Shown: in pieces, positions 1 through 10,898 of the stretch
Numbering within the stretch: position 1 is the first letter of the stretch
Layout of the letters: the number at the start of each line of letters is the position of its first letter
Assembly: GCA_026826555.1 (NCBI GenBank)
Contig: JAKSZT010054396.1
Location: 13,161,200-13,225,199 of the forward strand
From: Tolypeutes matacus
Taxonomy: Eukaryota > Chordata > Mammalia > Cingulata > Chlamyphoridae
DNA: 64,000 nucleotides
Direction: 5' to 3'
The notes under the pieces: model-generated
What the model was told of the DNA's origin: nothing
Databases searched by the model: none
Seen by the model: only the letters and a program-made list of their open reading frames with translations
Program-made: the position numbers and the translations under genes

Positions 1-82
1 AGGTCACACAGCGAGTAAACAAGCTAGGATTCTAAGTCCATCGATTCCCTATGCAGCGCTCCTTCTACCACACTCTGTTGCC
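1..82 (-). repeat. MIR SINE fragment, cut by the window edge
   Basis: The window opens inside the conserved MIR core read backwards ('aggtcacacagcgagtaa') and continues into the degraded tRNA-related half. Only this end is present because the copy extends past base 1. Confidence 0.6.
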
Positions 83-539
83 GAGGCAATCCAGGCAGGC
101 ATAGCTTTATTGGGAGATTTCAGATTTCACATTGGAGTTTGGCAGATGAAATTAGGGATGGGGAGCTGGGGGTTTAGATTGGAAAATAAATAACGGATTC
201 TACAACTAGGCTCAAAAGCTATTAGGACTTGACGCTATTGCTAGAACAAGCAGCCACCCTCCTGGGAGGATTTGACAGCCTTCAAGAAAGCCTTTCTACT
301 CCAAATTGTCTCCCCCATTCTGGTGTTAGAAGACTTGAAGTCCACTCTTCAGTCAAGCTGTGCCTATCCCCCTAGGTTATCTTTGGGGATAGCCATTTGT
401 GTTCCTGGGAGGAGCGGCACAGCCAGCTGTCAGCAGCAGAAGCGCATGTGAAGGGAGAGGCCGAGGAGGGGACTGACCGTCATGGAGCTTTTGGTTTGGA
501 GTTGGACCCTTTGCTAGGCCCAATGAAAATCTGTGGCTG
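83..539. other. No gene recognised
   Basis: Apparently unique mammalian intergenic or intronic DNA. No splice-flanked coding segment, RNA gene or repeat could be identified by eye. Confidence 0.4.
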
Positions 540-715
540 ATATTTATTGAACATTTACTATGTACCAGGCAGTTTTTCACGCTTTATATTTAATACCCAC
601 TACTAGGAGGTAAAAGGGGGGTACTACTATTATTCTCATTTTACAGATGAGGAAACTGAGTCCCGAGGAGGTTAAGTTCCTGACTAGGCTAAAAGTATGT
701 GGCTAGACCAAAATT
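540..715 (-). repeat. MIR SINE fragment
   Basis: Contains the LINE-like end 'tatttattgaacatttactatgtaccagg' and the core 'ttttacagatgaggaaactgag' in the order expected for a MIR read on the minus strand. Heavily diverged, as is usual for this ancient family. Confidence 0.7.
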
Positions 716-1381
716 AGAAACCACTTTCCCCCTCCTTTTTATGTACTTTCAGCGTAATGAGCTTCTCCAGGGCTTTCCTCCCGAGTGGATGGAGGGGAGC
801 ACATTCTGGGGAGTGAGGGCTTCAGAGCAGGGAGAGGGGGAAGGAGGGGACAGCCACCTGGTGCCTGAAACCCTGCACCTTCTGTCCCACAAGGGACCTG
901 CCCTCAGCCCCCCTGCAGGCCCGGGGGCTTGGGCCTGAGTCCAGGCTGATGTCAGTTGGCTGGAAATTCCTCTGTCCTGCGATCAAGGCTTTGAGAACAA
1001 AAGCTTCTACCGCAGGAAAAAAACTTCCTGCTCAGCCAGAGCCAAGCAGCTCGGGTTTCAACCACACAGCCGGTGAAGTCATCCGTCATGGGCCTGCGGC
1101 TGAGGGGCTCCTGGGGGCGTGGAACAGCTGGGCGAAGGCCTCAGGCTTCGCTTTGTCTTCCCTTCCAGGCCGCAGAGGCCTGCCCAGCGGGAAGGAGGCT
1201 CCCCTGCGGATGGAAGGGAAGGGCTGAGGCCAGGCCTTCTTAGAGCCCTTTCCCATCTCTGACCTCATCCAGTCCCTCAGACAGGGTAGAGCCAGGCAGG
1301 CACCACAATTGTATCCACATACATTTGCCAGTGGGGAAACCCGAGGCCTAGAAAAGTGAACCTGGCACACAAAGAAATGCT
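716..1381. other. No gene recognised
   Basis: Moderately GC-rich, apparently unique sequence. Short open frames occur on both strands but show no recognisable protein domain and no paired splice signals. A weak MIR-like core may lie at about 1250-1355. Confidence 0.4.
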
Positions 1382-1535
1382 GAGAAGGGGATAAAAAAGT
1401 TTGTGTAATGGGCAGTGCAATGGTAGCACCATATTGTGAATATAATTAATATACCATTGAACTGTATACTTGAAAAAAATTAAATGGGAAATTCTGAGTT
1501 GTATATATATTACTACAATAAAACATTTAAAAAAT
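1382..1535 (+). repeat. LINE-1 3' end fragment
   Basis: The stretch 'gtagcaccatattgtgaatataattaat' followed by 'gtatatatattactacaataaaa' matches the 3' ends of the better-preserved L1 copies elsewhere in this window (13500-13580 and 47530-47640). It is a short 5'-truncated L1 relic ending in an A-rich tail. Confidence 0.65.
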
Positions 1536-1744
1536 GCTCAGTAAACATTTGTTGAATTAATGAAAAGTAGAGGTTCAGAGAAATTAATTAATTTGGACCC
1601 AAATCACACAGTAAGTGGGCTTCAGGACTTGGGGCTACTCAAGATCTTAATGGGTCAAGCTGGCAGCCAGGTGAGAGCAAACCCCTTGACAGCAGACATA
1701 AGACTGGCACTGGACTGGGTTGAAGTTCCAGGAGAAGGAGTCAG

Positions 1745-1990
1745 GAATCTAATATTTATTAAGGATCTTCTACACGCCAGTCCCCATACAGATGCAATAG
1801 CTCATTGCACCTCCCTATAAGACTAAGCAATGGATTTTACTATGCCATTTTACAGATGGAAGAAACCGAGATTCAGCAATTTTCATGAAGCAATGTTCCC
1901 AAAGTTGCCTAACTAATAATTAATGGAACTGGGATTTGCACCTAGATCTGGCATTTGGTAAATATTTGTTGAAGGAATGATCTTTGTGAC
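1745..1990 (-). repeat. MIR SINE fragment
   Basis: The 'attttacagatggaagaaaccgag' core is preceded by the LINE-like arm 'atatttattaaggatcttctac', as in a reversed MIR. A second weak piece of the same kind may lie at about 1540-1640. Confidence 0.6.
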
Positions 1991-2054
1991 TCCAAAGTCC
2001 ACGTCCTTTCTACTGCAATTGTGAGAAGATGGTGAGGAAGTCTCCCTGCCGCCT

Positions 2055-2290
2055 CAAAATAATAACGGCTAATACTTACATAGCACTTACTATGCGTTAG
2101 GCATTGTTCCAAGCTCTTTATACACGTTAACTCACTTCAACCTCATTTGACAGATGAGCAAACCAAGGCTCAAAAAGATTTAAGTAACTTGCCCAGGGTC
2201 TTAGAAGTGGTACATGGTGGAGCCAGTATTGAATTCAGCAGTCTGGCTCCAGAGTCTGTGCTCTGAACTCCTCTATCCTGCCTATTTCCC
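2055..2290 (-). repeat. MIR SINE
   Basis: Nearly full-length reversed MIR. It has 'taatacttacatagcactta', then 'cctcatttgacagatgagca', then 'agtaacttgcccaggg', then the tRNA-related arm ending near 'gtctggctccagagtctgtgc'. Confidence 0.75.
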
Positions 2291-2309
2291 ACAGCTCTAC
2301 CAATACAGG

Positions 2310-3060
2310 GTGTTGTCATTTTAGTTTATTTTGACTAGTTCGATAAGTGTGTGCTGATTCCTCTGAGCTAGTTTGTTTGCATTTCTTTCATTTCTGGTGG
2401 AGCTATGTACTTTTTCACGTTTTGATTTACCATCTGTAATTCCTCTGTAAACTTTCTGTTCATCTCCTTTGTTGCTTACTGAATGGAATATGTGCACTGG
2501 TTTTAGCTTTTTGTATAGAAAATAAATATGTTTTAGATGTACCAGTGGTTTGGTATTTCTTCCAGGCTGTTGTTTACCTCTTATGATTGTTCTATATTTT
2601 ATTCAACAAAGGGTTCCTATGTTTTCATTTGAAAATCTTTTTTGTCTCTGGTGATGGACTTTCTTCCAATATAATAAATGTAGAATTGCACTTCCTGGTC
2701 TTTTTTAAAGTTTGTTTTTCAGACATGTACAAAATCTCATCTGGAATTTATTGCAGAAAATAGTATAAGGTGTAATTCTTCTCCATGTTAATTATAGTTG
2801 TCTCCAAAACATTATATAGTAATTACTTTCTTCACTGTTGGATCATTTCTGGTTTTAGTATATATTGATTTGATTTTGGATTGTTTGATCTCTTCCACTG
2901 ATCTTTTTTTTTTTTTTTCTGTTGTTACCATATGGCTTGAATAATTGTCATTTTGTAATATGTTATGAAATCTGGTAGGCTAAATTTACTATCATACCCT
3001 TTAAAAACAAACTTTAGTCTTTTTAACCACTTAATCTGGTAGCTGACATCATTATTCATC
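2310..3060 (-). repeat. Old LINE-1 relic
   Basis: T-rich sequence with L1-like reversed ORF2/3' phrases ('catctggaatttattgcag', 'ttccactgatctttttt'). It is very diverged and no frame survives. The call is by overall resemblance and the exact boundaries are uncertain. Confidence 0.5.
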
Positions 3061-3185
3061 AATCAAGCTCTCACAGAGAATCCCTGGGGAGTCTTCCTAG
3101 GTTAGTGCATTCAATCTACACAGAAATTCAAGGACAGTTGTTGCCTTTGCTACCTCTAGCCTTCTAGCTTGGAGTGGGCGTGTGC

Positions 3186-3186
3186 T

Positions 3187-3225
<39 letters not shown>

Positions 3226-3229
3226 TTAT
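3186..3229. repeat. (TTTA)n tract at the SINE tail
   Basis: About eleven tetranucleotide units of TTTA. It forms the reversed A-rich tail of the long SINE that follows immediately and probably grew from that tail. Confidence 0.9.
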
Positions 3230-3660
3230 CCATCTTAACCCCCTCCCCTCATTTTTACTGTTTTGTGTCCATTCGTTGGGCACTTCTCTGTGTCTGTTTC
3301 CTGCCCTCTCCTCTTATCCTTCTCCTCCTGTCTTCACCGGGATTTGATCCTGGGGACCTCTGATGTGGGAGAGAGGTGTTCTGCCACCTGCGCCACCTCA
3401 TTTCCTGTTTTTTTGGCATGTCTCGTCTTGGCTCTCCCCTGCATCTCTCTCCTGTTATGTCATCATCTTTCTGCGTGGTTCAGCGGGGCCAGATGGCTCA
3501 CCTGCTCGTGGGGCCTGGGGGCTCACCTGCTCACGGGGCCTGACGGCACGCCTGCGCACCTTCTATATTTTTCTATATTTTACCGTGAGGTCCCAGGGAT
3601 TGAACCCAGGTCTCTCCATATGGGAAATGGACGTCCAACCATTTGAGCCACATCTGCCCC
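3187..3660 (-). mobile_element. Long tRNA-derived SINE (DAS-like)
   Basis: Read on the minus strand, it begins with a tRNA-like head: A-box-like 'atgtggctcaaatggttgg' and a B-box region 'gagacctgggttcaatccctgg'. A spacer follows, then a second B-box-like block 'caggatcaaatcccggtgaag', then an AT-rich tail. Its layout matches the copies at 21648-22072 and 41112-41565. Open frames within it are by-products of the repeat. No clear target-site duplication was found. Confidence 0.85.
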
Positions 3661-4224
3661 ATGCTCTCCATTTATTTTCATCTGCCTTTGCTTTTCCCAA
3701 TAGTATTCTATAATCTTCTTTGAATAAATCTTATAACTTGAAATAAATTAAAGCACAAGTATTTAATGTTTGACATTAAGAAAAGATAACACCCTTCCCT
3801 GCTGTATTTTCTATCTGTAGCACTGGTATTTGTGTTAGCATAGAGGTACATGGCCCACTGGATGCTGGAAGGGTCAAAGACTTGGAAATTGGACATCCAC
3901 CTTGGAGAGTGGCAGATGCCTGGATAGCAGCTAGAGGAAGTTTCCCGAGGTAGGGCTCTGGGGTGAGAAGATCCTTGGAGGCTGTGGGAGAGCCCTGCAA
4001 GAGGGAGGCACCTGTTGGGGAGTGAGACCACGCAAATGACATGGCCTGTCACAGAGGGCGCTTGCTGGGAGCGTGCAGGGAGAGTGGCAGGCCTCAAATT
4101 TAGACTCTTGATATTATGTCCAGTTGAGGTAACTTACACAGTCGGTGGGTCCCTTCAGAATCTCTGTTATGCTCTTACACAAGATGCTCCCCAGCATTTC
4201 AAAGCTTGAGTCGGGAGAAGGCAG
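3661..4224. other. No gene recognised
   Basis: Apparently unique sequence. A minus-strand open frame of about 129 codons lies here (3708-4097) but has no recognisable domain, so I do not call a gene. Confidence 0.4.
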
Positions 4225-4485
4225 GAGTCTCTAATGTCTGTTAAATGCCCACTACACATACCAAGCCCTGTGCTTGGAACTCTAGTCTTGCCATCTTGTT
4301 TAATCCTCACCACAACCTGGTGAGGTAAATATAATCACACCCATTCTGAGACAAGGAAACTAAGGCTGCAAGAGGTTAAGGTTGAAGTTCAAAGGTGCAC
4401 AACTGGTAAGTTTCTGAACTCGCAATTGAACTCAGTGTTGCCTTCAAAGCCCATATTCTTTCTACTCTCCACTCTGCATTTTCAG
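4225..4485 (-). repeat. MIR SINE
   Basis: Full MIR layout reversed: 'ttaaatgcccactacacataccaag', 'ttgtttaatcctcaccacaac', 'tgagacaaggaaactaagg', 'caactggtaagt'. Confidence 0.75.
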
Positions 4486-6214
4486 ACTATAGGGTCTCAA
4501 TGAGTGGCTTCATCACTTGGGAAGGAGTGAAGCCCAAGCAAAAGCCAAGTCTTGGCCAGGTCTCTCATTCATTTGTTCATTCATTCACTCATTCATCCTA
4601 CAAGTATTTGTCAAATGTCGATTACTCCACTTCTCAAAGGGTGAAATCATCCACTCTCTGGTTTCAACTGCCGACATGCTGGAGATTCTCACAGCTATAC
4701 TCCCAGTCCAGACTTCCTCCCTAAACTTCCAACTTGAACAGCCAACTTCCAGTTGGAAAAGCTAGCAGGATGTCTCATGTCTCAACATGTTAGAATGGAA
4801 CTCACCTTTTCTCCTTCATACCCCAAACCTGCTCTTCTCCTGTGTTTTTCCTCAGTGAGCAATGCCACCATCTATCCTTCCTCTTGTTCATCCCTCATAT
4901 CCAATTATTCACCAAGGTCTACTGATTTTCCTCCCTAAATATGTCTGAATCTGTGTCCTCCTTTCTGCCTCAGAACCCACTGTCTTGGGCTGAATCCTGC
5001 CCATGTAGCATGAGCCTGACTCTTGGCTACCTATCCCCCCAGAGCCCAGCCCTGCTCTGGTATCCCGTGTGGATCTTTCCTTCGGGTAGGTGGGCCTTCC
5101 TGAACCAAGACTCTGACACATTCCTAGGCTGAGAAATACAAATCCAATTTTGGTGCAAAATCTCAGAATTGGAACTTTATACCAGCCATGTCAATCTTAG
5201 CACCCGCCTTTTAAGTCCCTTCTAAGAGGAGCTGGCCCATCCTCACCACCTGCTCAAAGAGCAGCCATGTTTGCGGCCATATGGCCCTGCCAGCAGTGGC
5301 TTGATTGATTGGCCAGCAATGTACAACATGGTCTTGTGTAAAAACAAAGGCATGTTAGGCCAATCAGGTTCTCTCAAGAGAAGATGATCAAAGAAATGTT
5401 GAGAAAATGAGGCACTGAGCTGTGGAAATTGAAACTGAAAAGCCAGGAAGCAGAGTTGGGCTGGGAGAAGCCACTACGAGGGCCATGTCCAATGCAGAGA
5501 GTATGCATTAGAAGAGGATGCTGCTAAGTACAGAGAGGAGGATGGAGCTAACTCACAGAAAGAGTAAGGGAGGAGCCACAAGAAAGAAACCACACATCAT
5601 TAACAGGCTTCTTCAAATGGATATATTAGCTTTAGGAAAAACTCTCCACATAGTCCTCTTCTTTTTGGTTTGCTATAGACTAGTAAAGATCACAGTGGGG
5701 TGTTTGGGACCCCCAGTCTGGCTCACATCAGACAAGCCCTCTTGCAGGCTGGGCCCTGAAGAGAGGTGCAGAAATCTTTGCAGAACTAGGGAAACAGCCT
5801 GAGATAGTCCCTCTGGGGACTCTAGACAATAGCAACTGCCGGCTTGTTTCCACTGAAATATCACCACACGTGGCAAGGCACGGATGCGCCACTTCAATAT
5901 TTAGACTTCGGTGCTGTGGAAGTCTGCGGGGTTTGTTATTCTGCTGGCTGGCGTTGGGAGAAGCACATTGTCTACACCAGGATGCCGGGCCCACATCAAT
6001 TGTCCCATTGTTTTGCAGCCCCACCAGCTTGAGCTAACTGGGCTGGTCCAGCACTCACTCTTTCTGATAAGGCCCCAGGAGGTTTGGGGATGATCCGATT
6101 CCCTGAGGGAAGCTGGTTACCTGACTCCAGGGATGGAGGTGGGGTGGGGAGTAGGTTCCAGGTCTAGCCCCCAGGACTCTGGGTACTGCCATCTCCATGA
6201 ATAGAGAAGGGGTT
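4486..6214. other. No gene recognised
   Basis: Unique-looking sequence of 1.7 kb. It has a small 'cattcatt' repeat at about 4562-4600, probably an L2 remnant. Several open frames of 60-98 codons overlap on both strands without domains or conserved signals. Confidence 0.4.
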
Positions 6215-6410
6215 TGCAAGCATGGGCTCTAGAGTTAGAGCCCCTGGATTTATAAACTGGTGCCCCCACTTGCTGGCTGTGTGACCTTGAATAAGTAACC
6301 TAACCTCTTTGTGTCTCAGTGTCCTCATCTCAAAATGGGAATAAAAGTGTATTTTTCATAGAGTTTTATCATGATTAAATGAAGTAATATATTAGGTTGA
6401 CCTATCTGAA
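6215..6410 (+). repeat. MIR SINE
   Basis: Forward MIR: 'gggctctagagttagagcc', 'tgctggctgtgtgacctt', 'tcagtgtcctcatctcaaaat', then 'catgattaaatgaagtaata'. Confidence 0.75.
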
Positions 6411-6427
6411 ATTGTCATTTTTATAGG

Positions 6428-6532
6428 CCAAAATGGTGGGAAGCAAGTGTTGCTTAGTGGTTTGGGTGCCTGTTTCCCATGTATGAGGTCCTGGGTTCAA
6501 TCCCCAGGACCTCCTAAAAAAAAAAAAAAAAA
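6428..6532 (+). mobile_element. Monomeric tRNA-derived SINE
   Basis: About 100 bp tRNA-like unit with 'tcccatgtatgaggtcctgg' and an intact B-box-like 'gggttcaatcccc', ending in 'cctcct' plus 17 A. It corresponds to the head of the longer SINEs in this window and lacks their body. Confidence 0.85.
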
Positions 6533-6605
6533 GTTTATCCTCATACAATTGTGATCAGCACATAACTTCTTTAAAAATGCTAGCTAAAAAGTAGGAAACA
6601 TCAGA

Positions 6606-6703
6606 GAGCACCTGTAGTTCAGATGGTTGAGTGTCTGCTTCCCATGTATGAGGTAGTGGGTTCAATCCCTGATACCTCCCTTAAAAAAAAAAGAAAGAAA
6701 AAT
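6606..6703 (+). mobile_element. Monomeric tRNA-derived SINE
   Basis: Same unit as the copy 170 bp upstream: 'cacctgtagttcagatggttg', 'gggttcaatccctg', 'cctccc' and an A-rich tail. An imperfect target-site duplication is visible (taggaaacat before, tagaaaacat after). Confidence 0.85.
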
Positions 6704-7289
6704 AGAAAACATTACACTAGCATTTATTGTTATTTCAGCCCTTCTCTGACAGTGAGAACTGCTCTTTTTTTCTTTTTGGACTCTATAATATCAATATATT
6801 TATATGACAGTTAAACTGCATGGAGTACTTATATTGACATTATCATATGCATTTGTAATAGACAAAGCATCTTATTAAAAGTGAATTTAAATTGTGTAGG
6901 CAAATTTGATAAAACTTTCAAAGGATAAGGTTTGCTCAAAGACAAACTCAAGGGAAAACCAGTCATTTTTGACAAGCCTTGCCCAGAACGGTTGTAGAGG
7001 GCAGGTGATCAATGCCTACTTCTGTGCTATAGGCACCAGGAAACTGGAGGCTCCTCAGTGCTAGGTCTGGCCCTGCCACTCTTAGCTGTACTGCTTCCGC
7101 TCCAAGCTTCATTTCCTATCTAACAACAAGAGAAGATGTTGGAGAAATATTCAAGAATCCTGTCCAGCTCTGATTATCTGATTCCAAGCGTTCTCAGACC
7201 ACAATACTCTCTCTCCTTTTCACTCCTCAGCTCTTTATCAGTGTCATTCATTTGTCACTTGCAAATTATAAGCTTTGTGTTCAATAATT
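6704..7289. other. No gene recognised
   Basis: AT-rich sequence between the SINE pair and the first L1 block. No open frame longer than about 65 codons and no recognisable repeat core. Confidence 0.35.
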
Positions 7290-8003
7290 GAGAGAAAACA
7301 AGAAAATTAACAAATATAGAGAAATAAAACAATACATTCTTAAACAACCAATGGGTCAAAGAATAGATCACAAGAGAAATGAGAAAATATCTTGAAATGA
7401 ATGAAAATGAAAAATACAGCATACCAAAATTTAGAGGATGCAACAAAAGTATTATAAAGAGGGAAATTTATATTTATAGTTGTAAATGCTTGCATTTAAA
7501 AAGAACATTTAATAAATAAGTTATTAAATGCTTACATTTAATAACTTATAACCTTAATAATTAGGTTATTAAGCTAATAACCTAATAATTTTAGGTTATT
7601 CTCAAAATAACCTAACCTCACATTTTGAGAAACTAGAAAAAGGAGAGCAAACTAAACCCAAAGGAAGCAGAAGGAAGGAAATAATAAAGATTAGGACAGA
7701 GATAAATGAAATAGAGACTAGGAAACAATAGAGAGGATCAATGAAACCAAAAATTGGTTCTATGAAAAGATCAATAAAGTTGATAAACATTTAGCTAGAC
7801 TGAAAAAGAAAAAAGGAGAAAGGACATACAAAAAAATCAGATATGAAAGAAGGGGCATTATATCTTAGATAACTGAGATGAAATGGACAAATTCATTGAA
7901 ACACACAAATTACCTAAACTGACACAAGAAGATATATAAGATCTCAACAGATCAATAACAAGTAAATAAATAGGTTGGATCAATAATCAAAACCCTCCAA
8001 ACA
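7290..8003 (+). mobile_element. LINE-1 ORF2 relic, first segment
   Basis: Matches the endonuclease-to-reverse-transcriptase linker of L1 ORF2 ('accaatgggtcaaagaatag', 'catacca-aaatttagaggatg', 'ctagactgaaaaag'), as seen by comparison with 44130-44980 in this window. Stops and indels are frequent. The segment ends at 8003 with the duplication 'cctccaaaca' and resumes at 10899 on the far side of the inserted HAL1-like element. Confidence 0.85.
7516..7629. repeat. Ladder of alternating inverted repeats
   Basis: 7516-7530 and 7535-7549 form a perfect 15-bp inverted repeat with a 4-nt loop. Immediately after it, the 10-mer ttaggttatt and its complement aataacctaa alternate at 7561, 7576, 7591 and 7606, exactly 15 bp apart. 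An outer pair, ctcaaaat/attttgag (7601-7608, 7622-7629), closes the array. It lies inside the L1 ORF2 relic and is absent from the other L1 copies here. Confidence 0.9.
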
Positions 8004-8725
8004 CGTACTGTTTGCCCCCATCCCAATCAAGATGACAGAGTAAGATGCTTCAGGGCTCCAACCCCCGACGGAAACTTTGAACAACCAGCAAGATCAGGCA
8101 GAAACATCTTTCTCAAAAGCTCCAGAAAACAGTAGAAGGCTTGCAGAAATAGAGTGAGCACCAAATCAAGAAAAAGGCTACTTAAAAGCAGTAGTACCTC
8201 ATGGTGTCTTGGCTGGCTACTTCCCCATCCCTTCACTAGCTTAGCATAGAGCCAACCTGCACTCCCTGTGTGAGTTCCTGGTTCCAGTTCCAGAAGGAGC
8301 AGAGTAACCCTCATGCACATACTGGAAGCATATATTTCTGGTACAACCTGTCAGGTGGTGGCCTGAGGGACTTCATCATCCCAGAACTTGCCCTGCATGT
8401 AGAAGGCAGCTTACAGAACTCTCATACAGAGTGCTGTGGGAGAGCAGTCAAGTTATAGCTGTCTGGGGCAAGGGAATTCTGGGTGTAGGACATACAATGC
8501 AGTGACCGGGACTGTGAGGAAACGGTTTCCTCGTAGGGAAGAGGGGATATTTGTATCCATGTAAATGGAAGAATTCCTAGGGCCATGCATGCATGCCCAA
8601 GACAAGTCATATGAGCAGAAAGGATCAGGAGGTCCCTATACTTGGGCCTGGTGCTAGTCTTTAAACTTGTTATATGGAGAAGTTCTGAAGGACAGTACTC
8701 ATGCAGGTCAGTCTGCAAAGAGTTC

Positions 8726-8748
8726 TTTTTTTTTTTTTTTTTTTTTTT
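8726..8748. repeat. Poly(T) run
   Basis: An uninterrupted run of about 23 T inside the 5' leader of the HAL1-like element. No reversed SINE or L1 end is attached to it, so it may be a simple expansion. Confidence 0.85.
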
Positions 8749-8899
8749 GTTAGCTCTTAAGCATTCAGGGAAAACTCTGTTATAACATTAGCTGGATACA
8801 AGCTTAAGGAACAGATACCTCAGGTCTAATTTCCAGCAATAACACATTAAAATATCAAAATGTCCAGGTTTCAACAAACGGTTACAGAAACAGGAAGCA

Positions 8900-9740
8900 A
8901 TGGCCCAGGCAAAAGAGAAGATTAAAGCATTAGAAACCATCAATGAGGAGGACCAGACGTGGGATGTACTAGACAAACACTTTCAGAAAATTGTCTTAAA
9001 TATGCCAAAGGAACTAAAAGACAACACAGACAAAGAACTAAAGGAAATCAGGAAAAGGATAGATGAACACAAAGGGAATATTAATAGTGAGATGGGAATT
9101 ATGAAAAGGAACCAAACAGAGCTGAAGACCACAGTAACAGAAATTTAAAATTCCCTGGAGGGGTTCAACAGCAGAATGGAACTGGCAGAAGAAGAAATGA
9201 CTGAAATCATCCGCTCTGAGGAGCAGAAGGCAGAAAGAATGAAGAAAAGTGAGAAGAGCCTGAGGAACCTGTGGGGCACATCAAGCATAACAACACACAC
9301 ATTGTGGGAGTCTCAGAAGGAAAAGAAAGAAAGAAAGGGGCAGAGAGAATAGTCAGAGAAATAAAGTCTGAAAGTTTCCCAAATTCAATGAAAGACATGA
9401 ATATATACATCCAAGATGCTCAATGAGCTCCAAACAAGGATAAACGCAAATAGTCCCATGCTTCAATATATTATGATCAAACTGTCAGATGCCAAAGATA
9501 AACAGAGAATTCAGAAGGCCACAAGAGAGAAGTAACATGTCACATCAGAAACCGTGGTGGCAAAGCAGCAGTGGAATGACATATTTAAAGTGCTGAAAGC
9601 AAAAAATTGCCAACAAAGAATTCTGTATCTGGCAAAACAGTCTTTCAAAAATGAGGGAGAGATTAAGATATTCCCAGATAAACAAAAGCTGAGGGAGTTT
9701 ATCACCACTAGACCAGCCCTACAAGGAAGATGCTAAAGAG
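8900..9740 (+). pseudogene. L1/HAL1 ORF1-like protein, broken
   Basis: ORF1p is a trimeric RNA-binding chaperone of LINE-1 ribonucleoproteins. The first 82 codons (8900-9148) are open and rich in Lys, Glu, Ile and Asn with heptad-like spacing, fitting the coiled-coil half. The rest is frameshifted. The C-terminal segment reappears at 9554-9736 with 'RILYLAKQSFKNEGEIK' and 'DKQKLREFITTRPAL', a conserved end of ORF1p. At least one frameshift and several stops separate the pieces, so no functional protein is expected. Confidence 0.8.
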
Positions 9741-10898
9741 AATTGTGCAGATTGAAAGGAAAGGACAGTAGATAATAGATAGAAGCTGAATGACTAGCTA
9801 AATATTTCTGGTAAGGGTAATGACATGGGTATATATAAATGTCAGTACTATTGTATTGTAGTTTGTCACTCCACTTTTTACTTCCTACAGGATCTAAAAG
9901 GAAAATGCATAAACTGTAATGCTAAGCCAGTAATTTTGGACTTATAATGTATAAATACATAATTTGTGACAAAAAACTACATAGAGGGGGAGGGGGAGCT
10001 GGAAGGGTATAGGAATATGGTTTATGTGTACTATTGAAGTTAAATTGGTATCAAAGCACATGAGATTGGTATAAATTTAGGATGTTACATTTAAGCCCCG
10101 GGTCACTACAAAGAAAATATAGGAGAATATGCAAGCTCAGAGAGATAGAAATTAGAGTACAGATTTCCAGGGGCAGGGGGCAGGAAGAATGGGGAGATGC
10201 ATAATGGGTGTAAGGTTTCTGTTTGGGGAGGTGGGAAAGCTTTAGTAATGGAAGCTGGTGAGGGTGCCGAAACATTGTGAATGTGGTCAATTCCACTGAA
10301 TGGCATGCTTGGGAATGGTTGAGATTGGAAAATTTATGTGTATATGTGTTCCCACAATAAAAAAAAGGAAGAGCAACTACAGAGACAATGACAATTAAAT
10401 AAAATACATGACCCTGGACAGGCTCTAACGGGGGAGGAGAAAAGACTCAAAAAGACATTATTGGGACATATGAAAAATTGGAATATAGCTGAAGCTTTAT
10501 ATCAATATTGAATTTCATGAACCAGATAGCAATCTGCATTTAAGGTGGTTACAAAAATGAATATTACTGATCTTAGGAAATGTACATGATAGTATTAAGT
10601 GTTCAAGGAGCATGATGTATAAAGCCTACCTCAACTGTGCAGAAAATGGATTGATAAACAGATAGACAGATAGATGGCTATATATTAAATGCATTGAATA
10701 ATAGATGGATAGATGGAATCATATGACAAATGTGGCAAAATGTTAAAAATTGGTGGATCTGGGTATATGGGCAGGGGGTGGGAAAAAGTGTATGTTAGAC
10801 TTCTCTGTATGGAGTTTTATTACTTTTGTAACTGTCCTGTAAGTTTGAAAGTATTTCGAAATAAAAAGTTTAAAAACAAACAAACAAAAAAAAACCCA

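Larger units (their letters stand above)
8004..10898 (+). mobile_element. HAL1-like (ORF1-only) retroelement, complete
   Basis: A 2.9 kb insertion flanked by a perfect 10 bp duplication (cctccaaaca at 7994-8003 and 10899-10908). It has a GC-richer 5' leader (8004-8899), a decayed ORF1 (8900-9740), a spacer, and a 3' UTR ending in an A-rich tail (10869-10894). The sequence passes directly from the inter-ORF spacer to the post-ORF2 region at about 10140. The L1 at 42490-47640 has the whole of ORF2 between these two parts. This is the structure known for half-L1 (HAL1) elements, which carry ORF1 only and are presumed to use L1 enzymes in trans. Confidence 0.8.

Noticed and set aside
7516..7629. 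Possible CRISPR-like array
   Set aside because: The repeated words are only 10 bp, alternate in orientation and lie inside an L1 relic of a mammalian genome. There are no unique spacers and no cas genes.
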